DNA of 64,000 bases from Strigops habroptila (lineage: Eukaryota > Chordata > Aves > Psittaciformes > Psittacidae), in contig NC_044277.2 in assembly GCF_004027225.2 (NCBI RefSeq), forward strand, positions 93,446,283 to 93,510,282. The letters run 5' to 3'. Shown in pieces: positions 1 to 11,142 of this stretch. How positions within the stretch are numbered: the first letter of the stretch is position 1; every line of letters starts with the position of its first letter. The position numbers and the translations under genes are program-made. The notes below the pieces were generated by a model. It was not told the origin of the DNA and ran no database searches. It saw only the letters and a program-made list of their open reading frames with translations.

Positions 1-753
1 CGTTCATGCACGGGCGCTTTTTTTTAATTCTTCGTGATTTTTTTTCCTAATTATTTTTTTTCCTTCTTTTTCTTATTTTTTCTTTTTTTTTTTTTTTTCC
101 TGAGGGGTTTTCTCACTCAGCGCCTCGCAACTACCAAATCCTACCTGCACAAACTCCTGACCGCCGAACCCGCCGCTGCCACCACGACGAGTCCTGGAGC
201 CGGGGTTTTAGGGGCTTTGGGGGCGCGCCGCCGCCTCCCCCCTGCCACCACTCCCCCTCCCCCGCCGCCGGTGCACGCTGGCCGTGCCCAGCGCTGAGAG
301 ACTTTGTGCGCCGGGCGCGCTGCTCTGCTGAAACGCCGCGAGCAGGCAGATAGCACTTGTGAACTGCTGGACCACAGCTGCTTCGGGGAGGGGGGAGACC
401 CGAGGTGGTGACGAAAAAAAGCAGAGGGACATTCTCCCCTCCAAAAAAAACCCAAACCCGTAACACGCCAAGGAAAAAGCCAACTTGGACGGGCGGCTCG
501 CGGCGCGGCTTTTGCAGAAACTCTGTCACTCTGTCTGACCGCGGGCGGCCCTGCCGCTGCCGCCGCCGCCTCGAGGGGGAGAGGACCGCGCCGCCGGGGA
601 CGAGGCGCCGGTGTGGAAGTACAAGTGGTGCGGGGAGCGGGACCGCGGCCGCGGGGGGCTGCGCCGCCCCGGTACCGCTGTGAGAAGTTGCGCGCCCTGC
701 CCCGCGCCGGAGCGGCGCTGAGGCCCGGCGAGCCCCGCGCCGCCGCCGCCGCG
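1..753 (+). promoter_or_regulatory. SOX4: SOX4 promoter-proximal region / 5' leader
   Basis: This is the sequence in front of the SOX4 start codon. A pyrimidine-rich, almost pure T stretch lies at about 43-102, and the remainder is strongly GC- and CpG-rich. The transcription start cannot be placed from sequence alone, but mammalian SOX4 mRNAs have leaders of several hundred bases, so much of this is probably 5' UTR. Apart from an ATG at position 6, which opens a 15-codon frame closing at about 50, I see no ATG before 754. Scanning ribosomes starting downstream of position 6 would therefore meet the SOX4 start first. No TATA box was recognised. Confidence 0.6.
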
Positions 754-2300
754 ATGGTGCAGCAGACCAACACGGCGGAGAACACGGAGGCGCTGCTGGC
801 CGCCGAGACCTCCGACTCCGGGGCCGGCATCGAGCTGGGCATCGCCTCCTCCCCCACGCCGGGCTCCACCGCCTCCACGGGGGGGAAGGCGGACGACCCG
901 AGCTGGTGCAAGACGCCCAGCGGGCACATCAAGCGGCCCATGAACGCCTTCATGGTGTGGTCGCAGATCGAGCGGCGGAAGATCATGGAGCAGTCCCCCG
1001 ACATGCACAATGCCGAGATCTCCAAGCGCCTGGGCAAGCGCTGGAAGCTGCTCAAGGACAGCGACAAGATCCCCTTCATCCGGGAGGCGGAGCGGCTGCG
1101 CCTCAAGCACATGGCGGACTACCCCGACTACAAGTACCGGCCCAGGAAGAAGGTGAAGTCGGGCAACAGCTCCGCCAAGCCCGGCGACAAGGCGGACAAG
1201 GGCGGCGGGGGCGGCGCCGGTGGGGGCAGCGCGGGCGGCGGCACCGGCGGCCCCGCGGCCTCCGCCAAGCCCGCCCCGAAGAAGGGCGGCGGCGGCGGCT
1301 CCAAGCCCTCCCCCGCGGGCGGTGGCGCGGGCGCGGGCGGCAAGCCCCATGGCAAAGCAGCGGCGGGCGGAAAAGCTGCCCCCTTCCCGGGGGAGCCGCC
1401 GGCTGCGCTGCTGCCGCCCGAGCACCAGGCGCTGTATAAGCCCCGGGGGGCGGCGGGCGCGCCCTCGGGCCCCGGCAAGCCGCTGGCCGAGAAGAAGCTG
1501 AAGCGAGTCTACATCTTCGGGAGTGGGCAAGCGGCGGCCGCCTCCGCCTCCCCCGGCGGCGCCGTGCCCGGCAGCCCCACGCTGAGCAGCTCGGCGGAGG
1601 CCGGCGACCCATTGAGCCTCTACGAGGAGGGGGGCGGCGGGGCGGGCCGGCCCGACGGGGACTGCGGCGGCGCCGCCTGCCCCTCGCCCTCCGGCTCGGG
1701 TTCGCCCTCGGATCACCGCAGCTACACCAGCCTGCGCGCCTCCTCCCCAGCCCCCTCGACGGCGCATTCCTCCTCCGCGTCCTGCCACTCCTCCTCCTCT
1801 TCCTCCTCCGGCTCCTCTTCGTCGGACGACGAGTTTGAGGACGACCTCTTGGACCTGAACCCCAGCCCCGGCTTTGAAAGCATGTCCCTAGGCAGCTTCA
1901 GCTCCTCGGTGCTCGACCGGGACCTGGATTTTAACTTCGAGCCCGGCTCGGGCTCTCACTTTGAGTTCCCAGACTACTGCACGCCGGAGGTAAGTGAGAT
2001 GATCTCGGGGGACTGGCTGGAGTCCAGCATTTCCAACCTAGTCTTCACGTACTGAGGCAGGAGCCGGGCGCTGCAGGAGGAGGCACCGCCGGGCGCGTTT
2101 CTCGAGATTGTTTTTCTTTTTCCTTTTTTTTTTTTTTTTTTCCTTTCTCCCCCCCTTCCCTGGGAAGGGGCTGTTGAGACTACTGCTGGTACTCGGGGAG
2201 CTGGGCGGCGAGAGCGGGATCGCCCTCTGCTTGCGGAGAGGCCAGCAGTCCCCTTCCCCCAGCCGGAGACGGACCCGCACACACACACCCCCCTCCTCCG
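140..2300. other. CpG island spanning SOX4
   Basis: Dense CpG and very high GC run from the leader through the whole coding region into the early 3' UTR. Low-complexity GGC/GCC runs encode the Gly/Ala-rich middle of the protein. Because of this composition all reading frames stay open, which produces long spurious antisense frames here. Such islands normally mark promoters of developmental regulators. Boundaries are estimated by eye. Confidence 0.75.
754..2055 (+). CDS. SOX4: SOX4, SoxC-group HMG-box transcription factor
   Basis: This is an intronless 433-aa protein. SOX4 is a nuclear sequence-specific factor that bends DNA at CTTTG-type sites and regulates neural, cardiac, lymphoid and skeletal development (family knowledge). 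The HMG box lies at residues about 58-126. It starts with [12 protein letters not shown] and ends with DYPDYKYRP, followed by a basic stretch RKKVK that is a likely nuclear signal. The N terminus [15 protein letters not shown] is the SOX4 signature that separates it from SOX11 and SOX12. Residues about 137-290 are Gly/Ala/Lys/Pro-rich. Residues 330-357 are Ser-rich and are followed by acidic [11 protein letters not shown]. The last roughly 33 residues, ending NLVFTY, are the conserved SoxC transactivation domain. Human SOX4 is 474 aa, and the difference probably lies in the low-complexity middle. The frame is open upstream to 613, but that codon is GTG, not ATG, so I take the ATG at 754. Confidence 0.98.
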   Translation: MVQQTNTAENTEALLAAETSDSGAGIELGIASSPTPGSTASTGGKADDPSWCKTPSGHIKRPMNAFMVWSQIERRKIMEQSPDMHNAEISKRLGKRWKLLKDSDKIPFIREAERLRLKHMADYPDYKYRPRKKVKSGNSSAKPGDKADKGGGGGAGGGSAGGGTGGPAASAKPAPKKGGGGGSKPSPAGGGAGAGGKPHGKAAAGGKAAPFPGEPPAALLPPEHQALYKPRGAAGAPSGPGKPLAEKKLKRVYIFGSGQAAAASASPGGAVPGSPTLSSSAEAGDPLSLYEEGGGGAGRPDGDCGGAACPSPSGSGSPSDHRSYTSLRASSPAPSTAHSSSASCHSSSSSSSGSSSSDDEFEDDLLDLNPSPGFESMSLGSFSSSVLDRDLDFNFEPGSGSHFEFPDYCTPEVSEMISGDWLESSISNLVFTY

Positions 2301-4629
2301 ATGTTGCTTTTTCAGAGACTGGTGGGAGCGAAATGCTGCCTTTTCCCTTTTTTATTTACTGAAAAAAGACAGCGAAGGGGGGGCGGGGGGGAGGGAACCG
2401 CACACACCTCTGGGTTCTTTGTTATTGCCCACTTTATACGAATATAGAGGAGGGGGAGCGATGCATTGGGCTGAGCGCACGCTGGATGTCTTGAGCATTC
2501 GCGCTTTGGCGTGAGAGAGCGAGCTGAACTGCATGGAAAAACGGAGAGAAAGAAACGAACACAAAAAACCCACCCAAGCCCTTGCAAGGTTCGCATTTGG
2601 GGGGAGAAATCCTGTCCCGGTTTCTTCAGCGGTGAGAGGAGGCAACTATGGGAGGAGGAGGAGGCGGATGGAGCTGGGAGCTGGACTGAGATCCCGGTCA
2701 AGTGGAGAAGAGCCAGACTCACACTTGAGAGCTGTCTTGGAAATACGGTGGGGGGAAGATAATAACAAACTGAAACGGATTTGCACGTACGGTTGTGGTG
2801 GCGGCAGCGCTTTTCTCGGTCACCTTATGTCATATGTAGAAAGAAAAAATAAGGCCGAAACTTCAAGAACACTGAAAACTTCTTTGGAAACAGAGACCGA
2901 ATGGGAACAGTTTCTGTCGTGATGTGGTACAGGGGAAACTGAGGGCGACGGCTTTTGCAAAAAAGAAAAAGAAAAAAAAAACCAAACACGAAAATACTTA
3001 AAAAAACAAACAAAAAAAAAAGTAGTTTTTTCTTCTTACTCAGAATCGTGATGGTGTTGGATTATTTCACTGGTGGGGTTTAATATAGCATGTTATCCTG
3101 TCTATCTTTTTAAGATTTCTGTAAGACTGTTGAACAGTTTAAAAAACCCTAGTGTTAGGATAATATAAAAGCAGATAGATGGCGCTATGTTTGATTCCTA
3201 CAAAAATATCACCAGCTTTTTTTCATTCTTAACTCTTTAAAGGATTCAAACGCAACTCAAATCTGTGCTGGACTTTTTTTAAAAAGAAAAGAAAATTCAG
3301 GACCAAATTTTTTTCTCAGAGTATGTACGTGTTTGTTCCTTATAGCTGTAAATGAAAAGACTGATTTTTCTCACCGATGCTCCATCCTCGTGTTGTTTTT
3401 CGGTTTTGTTTTTATTTTTCCTTGTAAATGTAATCGGATGCCATTTTATAAGTGGACGTATTTATACTGGCCAAACATTTTTGACTTGTATTTCTTTGTC
3501 CTTTTTTGGTAGTTCTCGTTGTTACCCGCACCATTTTTATGTCTCCTTCACTGAAGGGCTAGAGTTTTAACTTTTAATTTTTTATATTTAAATGTAGACT
3601 TTTGACACTTTTAAGAAAAAAAAGAAAAAAACAAACAAAAAGAGAAGAGAGATGAAAACGTTTGATTATTTTCTCAGTGTATTTTTGTAAAAAATATATA
3701 AAGGGGGTGTAAATCGGTGTAAATCGCTGTTTGGATTTCCTGATTTTAACAACAGGGCCGCTGGTTAGTATCTCACCCGCGTGTGCGCGCTCACGCTCAC
3801 TCACACTCTCACGCACCCACGAGTCAGCCCCTCTTTTGTCCATGTTTACACTCCAATCTGCAGGCATCTTAAAGTGACAGCATCCCTCGCTGCTCGTGCC
3901 CGCTCCGCAGTCCCTCGCCTTTATTGAGGGAGTCCGGAGGGGAGTGGGCAGGGGAGGACTGAGGCGGACACACCGCGTGCCACCGTTTCGGGGAGACACG
4001 CCTGTCCCGAAATGAAGTACAGCAACTGGTGCATTTACAGAGAAGGGATCCTGTACCTTTAACTTGTAAACCACATCTTTTGCACTTTTTTTAGAAGCAA
4101 ACCCGTGCCGTTTAAACCACTGGATCTATCGAAATGCCGGTTTGAGTTCGCGACACTATGTACTGCGTTTTTCATTCTTGTATTTGACTATTTAATCCTT
4201 TCTACTTGTCGCTAAATATAATTGTTTTAGTCTCTTATGGCATGATGATAGCATATGTATTCAGGTTTATAGCTGTTGTGTTTAAGATGAAGAAAGTGAA
4301 AACATCTTTGTACATTTAAGTCTGTATTATAATAAGCAAAAAAGAAGATTGTGTGTTTATGTATGTTAATATAACATGACAGGCACTAGGACGTCTGCCT
4401 AATGAGGTGGTTCCGTTAAGGGTTTAACTTTTGTTATTTTTTGTTATTTTTTTGGTCATCCATCCTGTGCAATATGCTGTGTAGATTTTTATTTTTTTTT
4501 TTTTTTTTAAATCTTATCTTAACGATCACCCTCAACGCAACCTTGGGAAAGAAGAGAGAGAAGAAAAAAAAAGATCATGCCAGCTAACCATGTCAAGTTC
4601 ACTGCCTGTCAGATTGTTGATATACCTTC

Positions 4630-4637
4630 TGTAAATA
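4630..4637 (+). promoter_or_regulatory. Pumilio-type element TGTAAATA in SOX4 3' UTR
   Basis: The octamer matches the vertebrate PUM1/PUM2 consensus TGTANATA and sits about 130 bases before the polyadenylation signal, in AU-rich sequence. A single match of this length can occur by chance, and whether it is used is unknown. Confidence 0.3.
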
Positions 4638-4763
4638 ATCGCTCTTTTGTTTTGGTTTTGTTTTTTTGTTTTGGTTTTTGGTTGGTTTTTTTTCCTTATT
4701 TTGATTTTTTTTAATTTTTTTTTTTTTTTTTTTTTTGTTGTTGTTGTTGTTCTTCGGGAAGGA

Positions 4764-4769
4764 AATAAA
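4764..4769 (+). terminator. SOX4: SOX4 polyadenylation signal AATAAA
   Basis: A canonical AATAAA follows a long T-rich tract and a (TTG)n run, and lies directly before the transition into GC-rich intergenic DNA. Cleavage is expected 10-30 bases downstream, near 4780-4800. The position gives a 3' UTR length typical of SOX4 mRNAs. Confidence 0.8.
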
Positions 4770-4799
4770 ATCAGCTGGAACTGAACCCTAACACTGGGC

Positions 4800-5570
4800 T
4801 GCTCTTGTCATCATTCCTACGCTCCCTGCCCCCTCCGAACAGCGATCTCTCGTCTTCCCGGCAGCGGACCTGCCGCCCGCCGGAGCCCCGGCTCTGCCCT
4901 CGGCCCCTGTCCCGGCGCAGAGCCACCGCCCCGGGGCCGGCCCTGCCGGGAGGAGCCAAGGGAGGGGCGGCCGCGCTGCCGAACTGCCCCCCCCCCCGGG
5001 CCGTGGCGGGTGGGTGTTGCGGACCCCGGGCTCGACGGCGGTGTGAAGCTGGGCGGCCGGCTTTCGGTGGAGGGGTCGGGGTAGCCGGGGTCGGGCGGGG
5101 TTTGCCTCCCCCGAGCTCCCGGCGGCGCGTTAGTCGGGAGGCGGCAGGCTGCGCCTCTCCCCGGGGCTGCTCCCCCGGCACCGCAGGTTGAGGTCATTTT
5201 CCCTTACACAGTACGTGTTTTTTTCCTTTTTTTTTTCCCCTTTCTGCCCTGGCGTCCAGGGAGCCTCCGAGGCGAGCTAGCCGCTGGGCCCGGGCGGTAG
5301 TGTGGCCCCGTCGCCCATCCTCCATCCAAACCAGTTTCTCCGGGGCATCTTTAATGAAGTCTTTCTAATGCAAAGCGCTTGCAAACGCCTGGCCATCAAC
5401 GCTGATAGCCGTGAGAATGCGCGGGTCGGAGGGAGTGGGGGACGGGTGTGTGTGTGTGGGTCCTTGCCCCAACCTCCCTGCTGCCGCCGGGCTGGGGGCA
5501 CCCTAACCTGGGCCAAGACCCGTGACCCCGGTGGGGTTCGACGTCCCCGGTACACGCCTGCCTTCCCCTC
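4800..5570. other. GC-rich, CpG-bearing DNA downstream of SOX4
   Basis: Immediately after the SOX4 polyadenylation signal the sequence becomes GC-rich again, densest at 4850-5200. Open frames on both strands are driven by base composition, and none shows a recognisable protein domain. It could be the shore of the SOX4 CpG island, a separate regulatory island, or the promoter of an unannotated transcript. No polyadenylation or strong splice signals were identified in it. Confidence 0.5.
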
Positions 5571-5579
5571 TTGCTCACA

Positions 5580-5820
5580 GATATGCATCATACCTTGAAC
5601 AGTGTTTTGTAAGCCGATTAAAGCATCCCACTGACATAATGGTTTCACTTAGCTGTTAATTTACAGCTGGCTTTGAGCCATGAACTCTTTTCCATGAAAA
5701 AGGAGCAGCAAACGAAAGGAGACTTTGTACTGGCTGTTTTGCAAAGCCATCGGCACAGGAGGTTAATATTTGCCCTGCCTTATCCCCTCGAATTCCTTTG
5801 TCGTATTTGCCATGCAAAAA
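5580..5820. promoter_or_regulatory. Candidate conserved non-coding element
   Basis: After the GC-rich block comes a stretch of balanced composition with TAATTT-like and GATTAAAG-like motifs, no open frame of note and no repeat signature. That texture is typical of conserved enhancers near developmental genes. This is inference from composition and position only, and conservation cannot be checked here. Confidence 0.25.
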
Positions 5821-6074
5821 GCCCCCACCGGCAGCCCCACACCGCCCATTGCCCGGAGGTTTCCCGGTTAGCCTCTTTGCATGCAGCGCTGTTCCCTCCC
5901 GAGGCCGCTTGCAAAGCAGACGTCCCTGCTGGTGCCCCCCTGGGATTCTCCATCCCCCGGGACGTCGGGTGTCCCCGACGGGGCGCAGCGGAGGGGGAGG
6001 GCGGGCAGGCTCCCCGCTGGGGGTGTTCGCCCCAACCCTCCGGCTCCTGCATGCAAAGGTTGTAACTTAGAAAA

Positions 6075-6100
6075 ATAACCTTACTTATAACTAAGGTTAT
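6075..6100. repeat. 9-bp perfect inverted repeat
   Basis: The left arm ATAACCTTA (6075-6083) and right arm TAAGGTTAT (6092-6100) are perfect reverse complements separated by 8 bases. It lies at the boundary between GC-rich and AT-balanced DNA downstream of SOX4. It may be a dimeric protein site. No function is asserted. Confidence 0.7.
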
Positions 6101-6109
6101 CGGTCAATT

Positions 6110-9100
6110 TGTTCTTGGGTCTGGCCACAGGCCAAAATCGGAGAAGAAAGCGAGCAGTAATGGGACGGGTAACAGCACCAACACCAAATTACAGTCACTT
6201 GTAGCGACAGGCCTGGACTGCACACCCTTCCCTACCCGAGCCGGGCTTGTGTGCCGTTGGCTACAGTTAACTTGAGGGGTTTTATGGTTTCCTGTGCACG
6301 TTGTTTTTCTTCTCAATTATAATGAAGTCCAGTGTTGCCAAACGGATTGTTTCTCTGGGGACTCTTTGGTGACACAAGTTGTTGCCTCCAGATAGCTAAG
6401 TGGAAGTCGGGCTAAAATATATATATGTATGTGCACATGCACATAAGTGGGAAATATACATTTCTTGTTGCCTGCAATATGGCTGAAGGCACATCTCTCA
6501 CCAGAGGATGTACCCAGAATTAAGCTAAACATGGATGTGTCACCATATGTATGCCTTTTTTCTTATAGACCATATCTCTAACATAATTGTTTTGGGAGGA
6601 AAAGTAGTAGCCATTTAGCAAATGTGAAAGCTAGCAAAATTATTGCAAAGCTTTTTTAATGGAGATCTATGTAAAAGAAAACTAGATTTTAGGAATCTCA
6701 GCTGGTGCCTGACCATAGGCTTGCCTAACACTGGATCCTCTCTTGGACATGGGCCAGTGGTGGGTGCCTACAAAGAGGTGCATTTCCACAGCATCATGAA
6801 ATCTCCTACTTGAGATTGCTGTTGCTGTTTTTTCCTCCTGCTGCCCTGCTGCTGGGGCCTCTGCCCTAGCCGGTGTGAGAGGCCCAGTCCCACCCCTGGA
6901 AGCTGCAACCATGCTTGAGCAAACAAGGCAAAACAAAATTGCTCCTACCCTGCTGAGCCTTCACTCTGAGAACCAGCGTTTTAGAGGCTTCTACAGCCAC
7001 ACACGGTCATTGCCACCAGTGAATCCTGTTCCACTAATATATTAAATCCTCCACAGCATCCCCGTCTTGCTTGTGGCCTTTACAACATCTTGTGGTAATG
7101 CTGAGTGAATTTGTTTGTGTGTTTAGTGAAAAAATGAAGTTTCTGTTTTCTATTTCAACTTTGGTATAGATAATTTTGTTCATTCTCATACTGTGACAAT
7201 TTTGTCTCTTCTTCATCTTTTGCTAAGCTACTCTTCGCTCTTTCTCCATCAACTGATCTCATAGTGCATGGAGATACAGAAAAGAATTCAAGCAGAATAT
7301 TTAAATGAAAAAATCACTGTAATAGGCCACATGTCTGTCACTGAAATTTATTTTTAATAGGTATTAATTTTAATTAATTATTTTCTCTGTAAATCATTAA
7401 TTTACCTGCAAATTAGATGAAGACTATTCACCTCAAGAATGTATATATAATTTTCAGTAATCAGGTCTGTCTCCCCTGTGTAACATTTCATTTCCTTCCC
7501 TTCCTTGTGAAGCAGCAGCTGATGTGACTGCATGCGTCGACCATATTGTATTTTCTTTCTCTTCCAACACCAAAGCAGGGGTCCCTGGGAGTCAGCAATG
7601 CTGAGCACATTTGCAAGCTTTGTACTCCCATGTTACACTTCCAGCAGAAATGGCCTTACCATGCAGAAAGGATAGTACAGAGCAAAAGGCGTCTGCAGCC
7701 TCCCCATTAGCTGTTGTAACATACCCTTACGTGATACATGATGCAGTAAGAGCCAGATGAGTGCATACCTTTCAGGCCGGCCAGCCCCTTCACTGTCACA
7801 TCTGCTTCCACAAGAAAGTGAAAAAAGCAGAAGAGTAGTGCTTAAACCTCCTCTCAAAGGCTCTTTACTCTGCACGTTGGATCTAGTTTTTGAAAGTATA
7901 TGTTAGGGCTAATTTTTCATGTAGAATAACTCCTTTAAGGTCTCTGAAAAGCTTTGAAGACATTAACAAGGTATTACAATGTGACCTCCTGGGTCTACGT
8001 GTGTTGTGATCATCTTGATATGCCAGAGTTCAGAAATTATTACCCACCTCCCACCATTTCACCTTCTTTTCTCCAGGATCCTCAAATGAGCTCTAAACAT
8101 CCGCTATGATTTTTGTCACCAACATGAGGAAAATAAATGTGGTTGTCTCCAACATGAGCATACTGTGGCGCAAAAGGTGACTTACTCGGGACTTAGTAAT
8201 TACCCAGTCAGTGACTGCTCTGATCTGTGCATTGTATGTAAATATCTCAAAGCAAGAAGAAGAGTTTGCCGAACACACAGTAACCAACCTACACTAACAG
8301 AATTAAATTCCCCGCAATGTGATTTAAGCATAACTCATAGGCATAGATGTGAAACATTTCCTAACGCTACATCTTTGGCTAGATTCTGAGTCACTTCTAT
8401 GTCTTTTTTCCTACCAATACACTAACTCCTACTATCCTTTCTCCCCCTTGTACTAGCCCCTCCATGTTTTTTGCGAACAAAGCTTAATTCTCCCACATGG
8501 CAGAAGAGTATCGCCAAACTCCAAATGGCTCCTGTTTCATCTTCCCTTTTAAGTGAGTTTATTTGAAGCAAAGGACAATATAACAACAGCTGCTGGTGGG
8601 GTGACATTTGTTGGTTTGTGACAGAGGAGGTTAGTTTTCCATAACCTGTCTTTGATGACATTTGCTGACAGTTAAAACAAATGCTGACCAGTCTCTTCAT
8701 GCACCCCTGTATAACCTGTCCTTATCATAAGCAGTGTTAGCTTGCTTGAACAGGAGGAGGAAAAGGGCTTGCAGAAATAGGAGCAAGACTGGTAGGTTGG
8801 TTTTAAGAGGCCCCTACGGGTCTTTCAAAATGATGGGAATTAGGAAGGAGAAACTCAGACCCGGCATCAGCCGGGTGAGGTGTGGGCTTTGAGTCCTGTT
8901 TGGCACCATTATGGCAGCAAAATACTAGACAAAACGTGTGTTATATTGGCAAAGCTATGCTTTGTTGTGTTGGCAGCGCCCTTGTAACGTAGACCTGGAA
9001 GAAAAAAGAAAACATTAGTCTTTCTTAATTTCCCTTTCCCCCCTCCCCCCCCCACCTTGGTCAGTAATTCACTCAGTTTCTTCCTGGGCTCTCCCCACCC

Positions 9101-10139
9101 AGTCTGCAGTTTGTATTCCTTTCTCTGACCTTGCTTCTTCCCGAATGTCTTCCTAGCCTTCTTTACAAGGAGTTTGCTAATATTATGTTAAAGATCAAAA
9201 TTCCCATTCTGTGGACCCAGAACATTAAGTCTTTCCTGCTTCCCAGACACCCTTTTTCTTCTGTTTCACCATCCATCTCCTTCCCTTGCAAAGGGCATGT
9301 TGCCTAATGGGTGGCAGTAGAACGAAATCTAATTTATGATGTATCCAGGATGTACCCATGCTATGTTATCATCCTGAGCTTTGTCCAAGGCTCTTAGATG
9401 AGGGTATCTCTGCACAATGTCTGCCTCAGAAATAGCACCAAGCTGGGTACAAACTGTGACAGCATTTCTGAAAGCTAAATGACAACAGCTGGTTTCTAAC
9501 TGAATAATTTAAAAGGCTGTTGCTCAGGTGGACTGCTTTGGACAACTGGGATTGCTATGAAACCAGACAAAATCTGACTGCATGATCTCAGCACAGCTCA
9601 CTGAAACCTGTAGACTTGGGTTAAAGCCCAACCACATCTTTCAAATGGGCAAATTCTAGATGTGTCAGAGAAAACAAAGTAGAATGACTTTTTGCTGTAG
9701 CAGCCTGCCTGAAGTTTGCAACTGTCTGCAGCTCGTGGTCTGTCCTTCTCAAGAAAGGGAAGCAAATATTCAAACATTCTTGGGACCCTGGAACTGCTGA
9801 AACTGTAATCACTGCCACAGTGGGATGGTCGCTAACGAGGGTGTGTTGACCAGGCACAAAATGACTGGTGTGCTGATGACAGCAGGTTACACAGGACAGC
9901 GACAGTGGGACCTGGTGAGTGGCAAAGGGAATAGCAGTTTAGAGGGGGATCTGGGCATTTCTCCAGACTTGAACACCTGTGTCTGGATCAGTTTACATCT
10001 GTTAAAGCATATCCAGATGTCTTCAGACATGGGACTAGGAACTGCTATGGTTCAGAAATGTGGCATTTGAGGTACTGCTCCTGTAGTGCCATTGATTCAA
10101 ACTTAACTTAGGGTACCAAGAAGGGCAAACTAATTTAAC
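6110..10139. other. Non-coding intergenic DNA
   Basis: No exon-like open frames, RNA genes or recognisable transposons were seen. Frames up to 92 codons occur on both strands but lack domains and codon structure. The stretch contains a short C-run near 9041-9052 and a perfect 7-bp stem with 4-base loop at 8859-8876 (ACCCGGC and GCCGGGT). Otherwise it is ordinary AT-moderate sequence. Confidence 0.6.
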
Positions 10140-10141
10140 AG

Positions 10142-10231
10142 TATATATGTAACTTTAGGGCTTAATTTCCAGAGAGGGATGCACATTATATATGTAAGTT
10201 TAGGGCTTAATTTCCAGAGAGGGATGCATTT
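10142..10231. repeat. 45-bp tandem duplication (two copies)
   Basis: A unit containing TTTAGGGCTTAATTTCC and AGAGAGGGATGCA occurs twice back to back with a 45-base period (the TTTAGGG starts are at 10154 and 10199). The copies are nearly identical, so the duplication is recent or maintained. Confidence 0.85.
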
Positions 10232-10839
10232 TCCATAAATATTCAATTGTTCCAGAAAATAATTTCTTTCTGCAATAAGAAAGCAACATGAATATTTTCT
10301 AGTGAAAGAAATAGAAGCTCTATTATTTAGCTCTAGCTGTAGAGAAATGAATGGTACAGTGGATAAAACCGGAGGTCAAAAATAGGCATCTTCATTTTAA
10401 TTCCAGATCTTCCTGCAAACTTTGTCCAAGACTCAATGTGATTTAGAAAATTTTGTTATGCTGATTTCCTTATGGATTGGTTTGAGTGGGGGTTTTTTGT
10501 TGTTCATTTTTTGTGGGTATTTGTTTGTGTGGGTTGTTTTTTGGTTTTTTTGTTTGTTTTTTAATAAATTTAAAATGTATGATATTTCTAGAAAACAGGG
10601 TAATGGAACAGCATAAGAATAAATTTATACATTCTCATTCAAAAAAAGGAGGAATCTTGGGTATTTTAAAACTCTGGTTTTGTTCTCTTGGATCAGCTTT
10701 GGGAGAAAAGAAGTATGAAAGTGTTCTTTGCTTGAGCTCCCTCCTAGCTTTTAAGAACTCAGACATGAAGCCTTATAAACTGCGTTCTTTGCTTACACGT
10801 CCTGGGGGATTAGGGGACCAGAACATTTCTTTTATGGGA

Positions 10840-11142
10840 CAAGGTGGAGAGACCTGGGCCTGTTTAGCCTGGAGAAAAGACAACTGAGAGGATAAGGGGC
10901 AATGGGCAAAAACTGAAATACAGGAATTTTCATCTGAATATCAGGAAAAAATTTTGAGGGGAACAGCACTGGAACAGGCTGCCCAGAGAGGTTGTGAAGC
11001 CTCCTTCTCCAGAGATATTCAAAACCTGCATGGAAGTGATCCTGTGCAACGTGCTCTAGGTGAACCTGCTTTAGCAGGGGGGTTGGATTAGATGATCTCC
11101 AGAGGCCCCTTCAAACCCCAACCATTCTGTAATTCTGTGATC
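10840..11142 (+). mobile_element. CR1 LINE 3' end, truncated and internally deleted
   Basis: The element contains the standard CR1 3' block: a GTTTAGCCTGGAGAA-like segment, ACTGGAACAGGCTGCCCAGA, then TTGGATTAGATGATCTCC and the terminal ATTCTGTgATTCTGTGA-type repeat ending at about 11142. CR1 is the main LINE of birds and other sauropsids. Insertions are usually 5'-truncated, as here, and end in short 8-bp repeats rather than poly-A. The part between about 10885 and 10965 departs from the usual sequence, suggesting divergence or deletion. No coding capacity remains. Confidence 0.93.

Larger units (their letters stand above)
2056..4790 (+). other. SOX4: SOX4 3' untranslated region
   Basis: This region runs from the stop codon to just past the AATAAA at 4764. 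Its length of about 2.7 kb fits the long 3' UTR of vertebrate SOX4. It is GC-rich at first, then becomes AU-rich with many short T and A runs. It contains a 10-bp tandem repeat (GGTGTAAATC twice, 3706-3725), a Pumilio-like TGTAAATA, and a (TTG)n run just before the polyadenylation signal. All open frames here are short and low-complexity and none looks like a protein. The exact cleavage site is not determined. Confidence 0.8.

Noticed and set aside
613..753. 47-residue N-terminal extension of SOX4
   Set aside because: The frame opens at GTG, not ATG. The ATG at 754 gives the known SOX4 N terminus MVQQTN.
906..1612. Other-frame ORFs inside SOX4 (for example 906-1439 + and 1103-1612 -)
   Set aside because: Compositional shadows of the real gene, Arg/Pro/Ala-rich with no recognisable family.
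141..1788. Long minus-strand open frames (323 and 420 codons) opposite SOX4
   Set aside because: They mirror the GC-rich SOX4 coding strand, are Arg/Gly/Ala/Pro low-complexity, and have no domain. They result from the lack of AT-rich stops.
3574..4074. 166-codon minus-strand frame in the SOX4 3' UTR
   Set aside because: No domain, low-complexity ends, and it lies entirely within the 3' UTR.
4771..5197. ORFs of 126-136 codons on both strands after the SOX4 polyadenylation signal
   Set aside because: Base composition explains them. The peptides are Arg/Pro/Gly-rich on both strands with no family signature.
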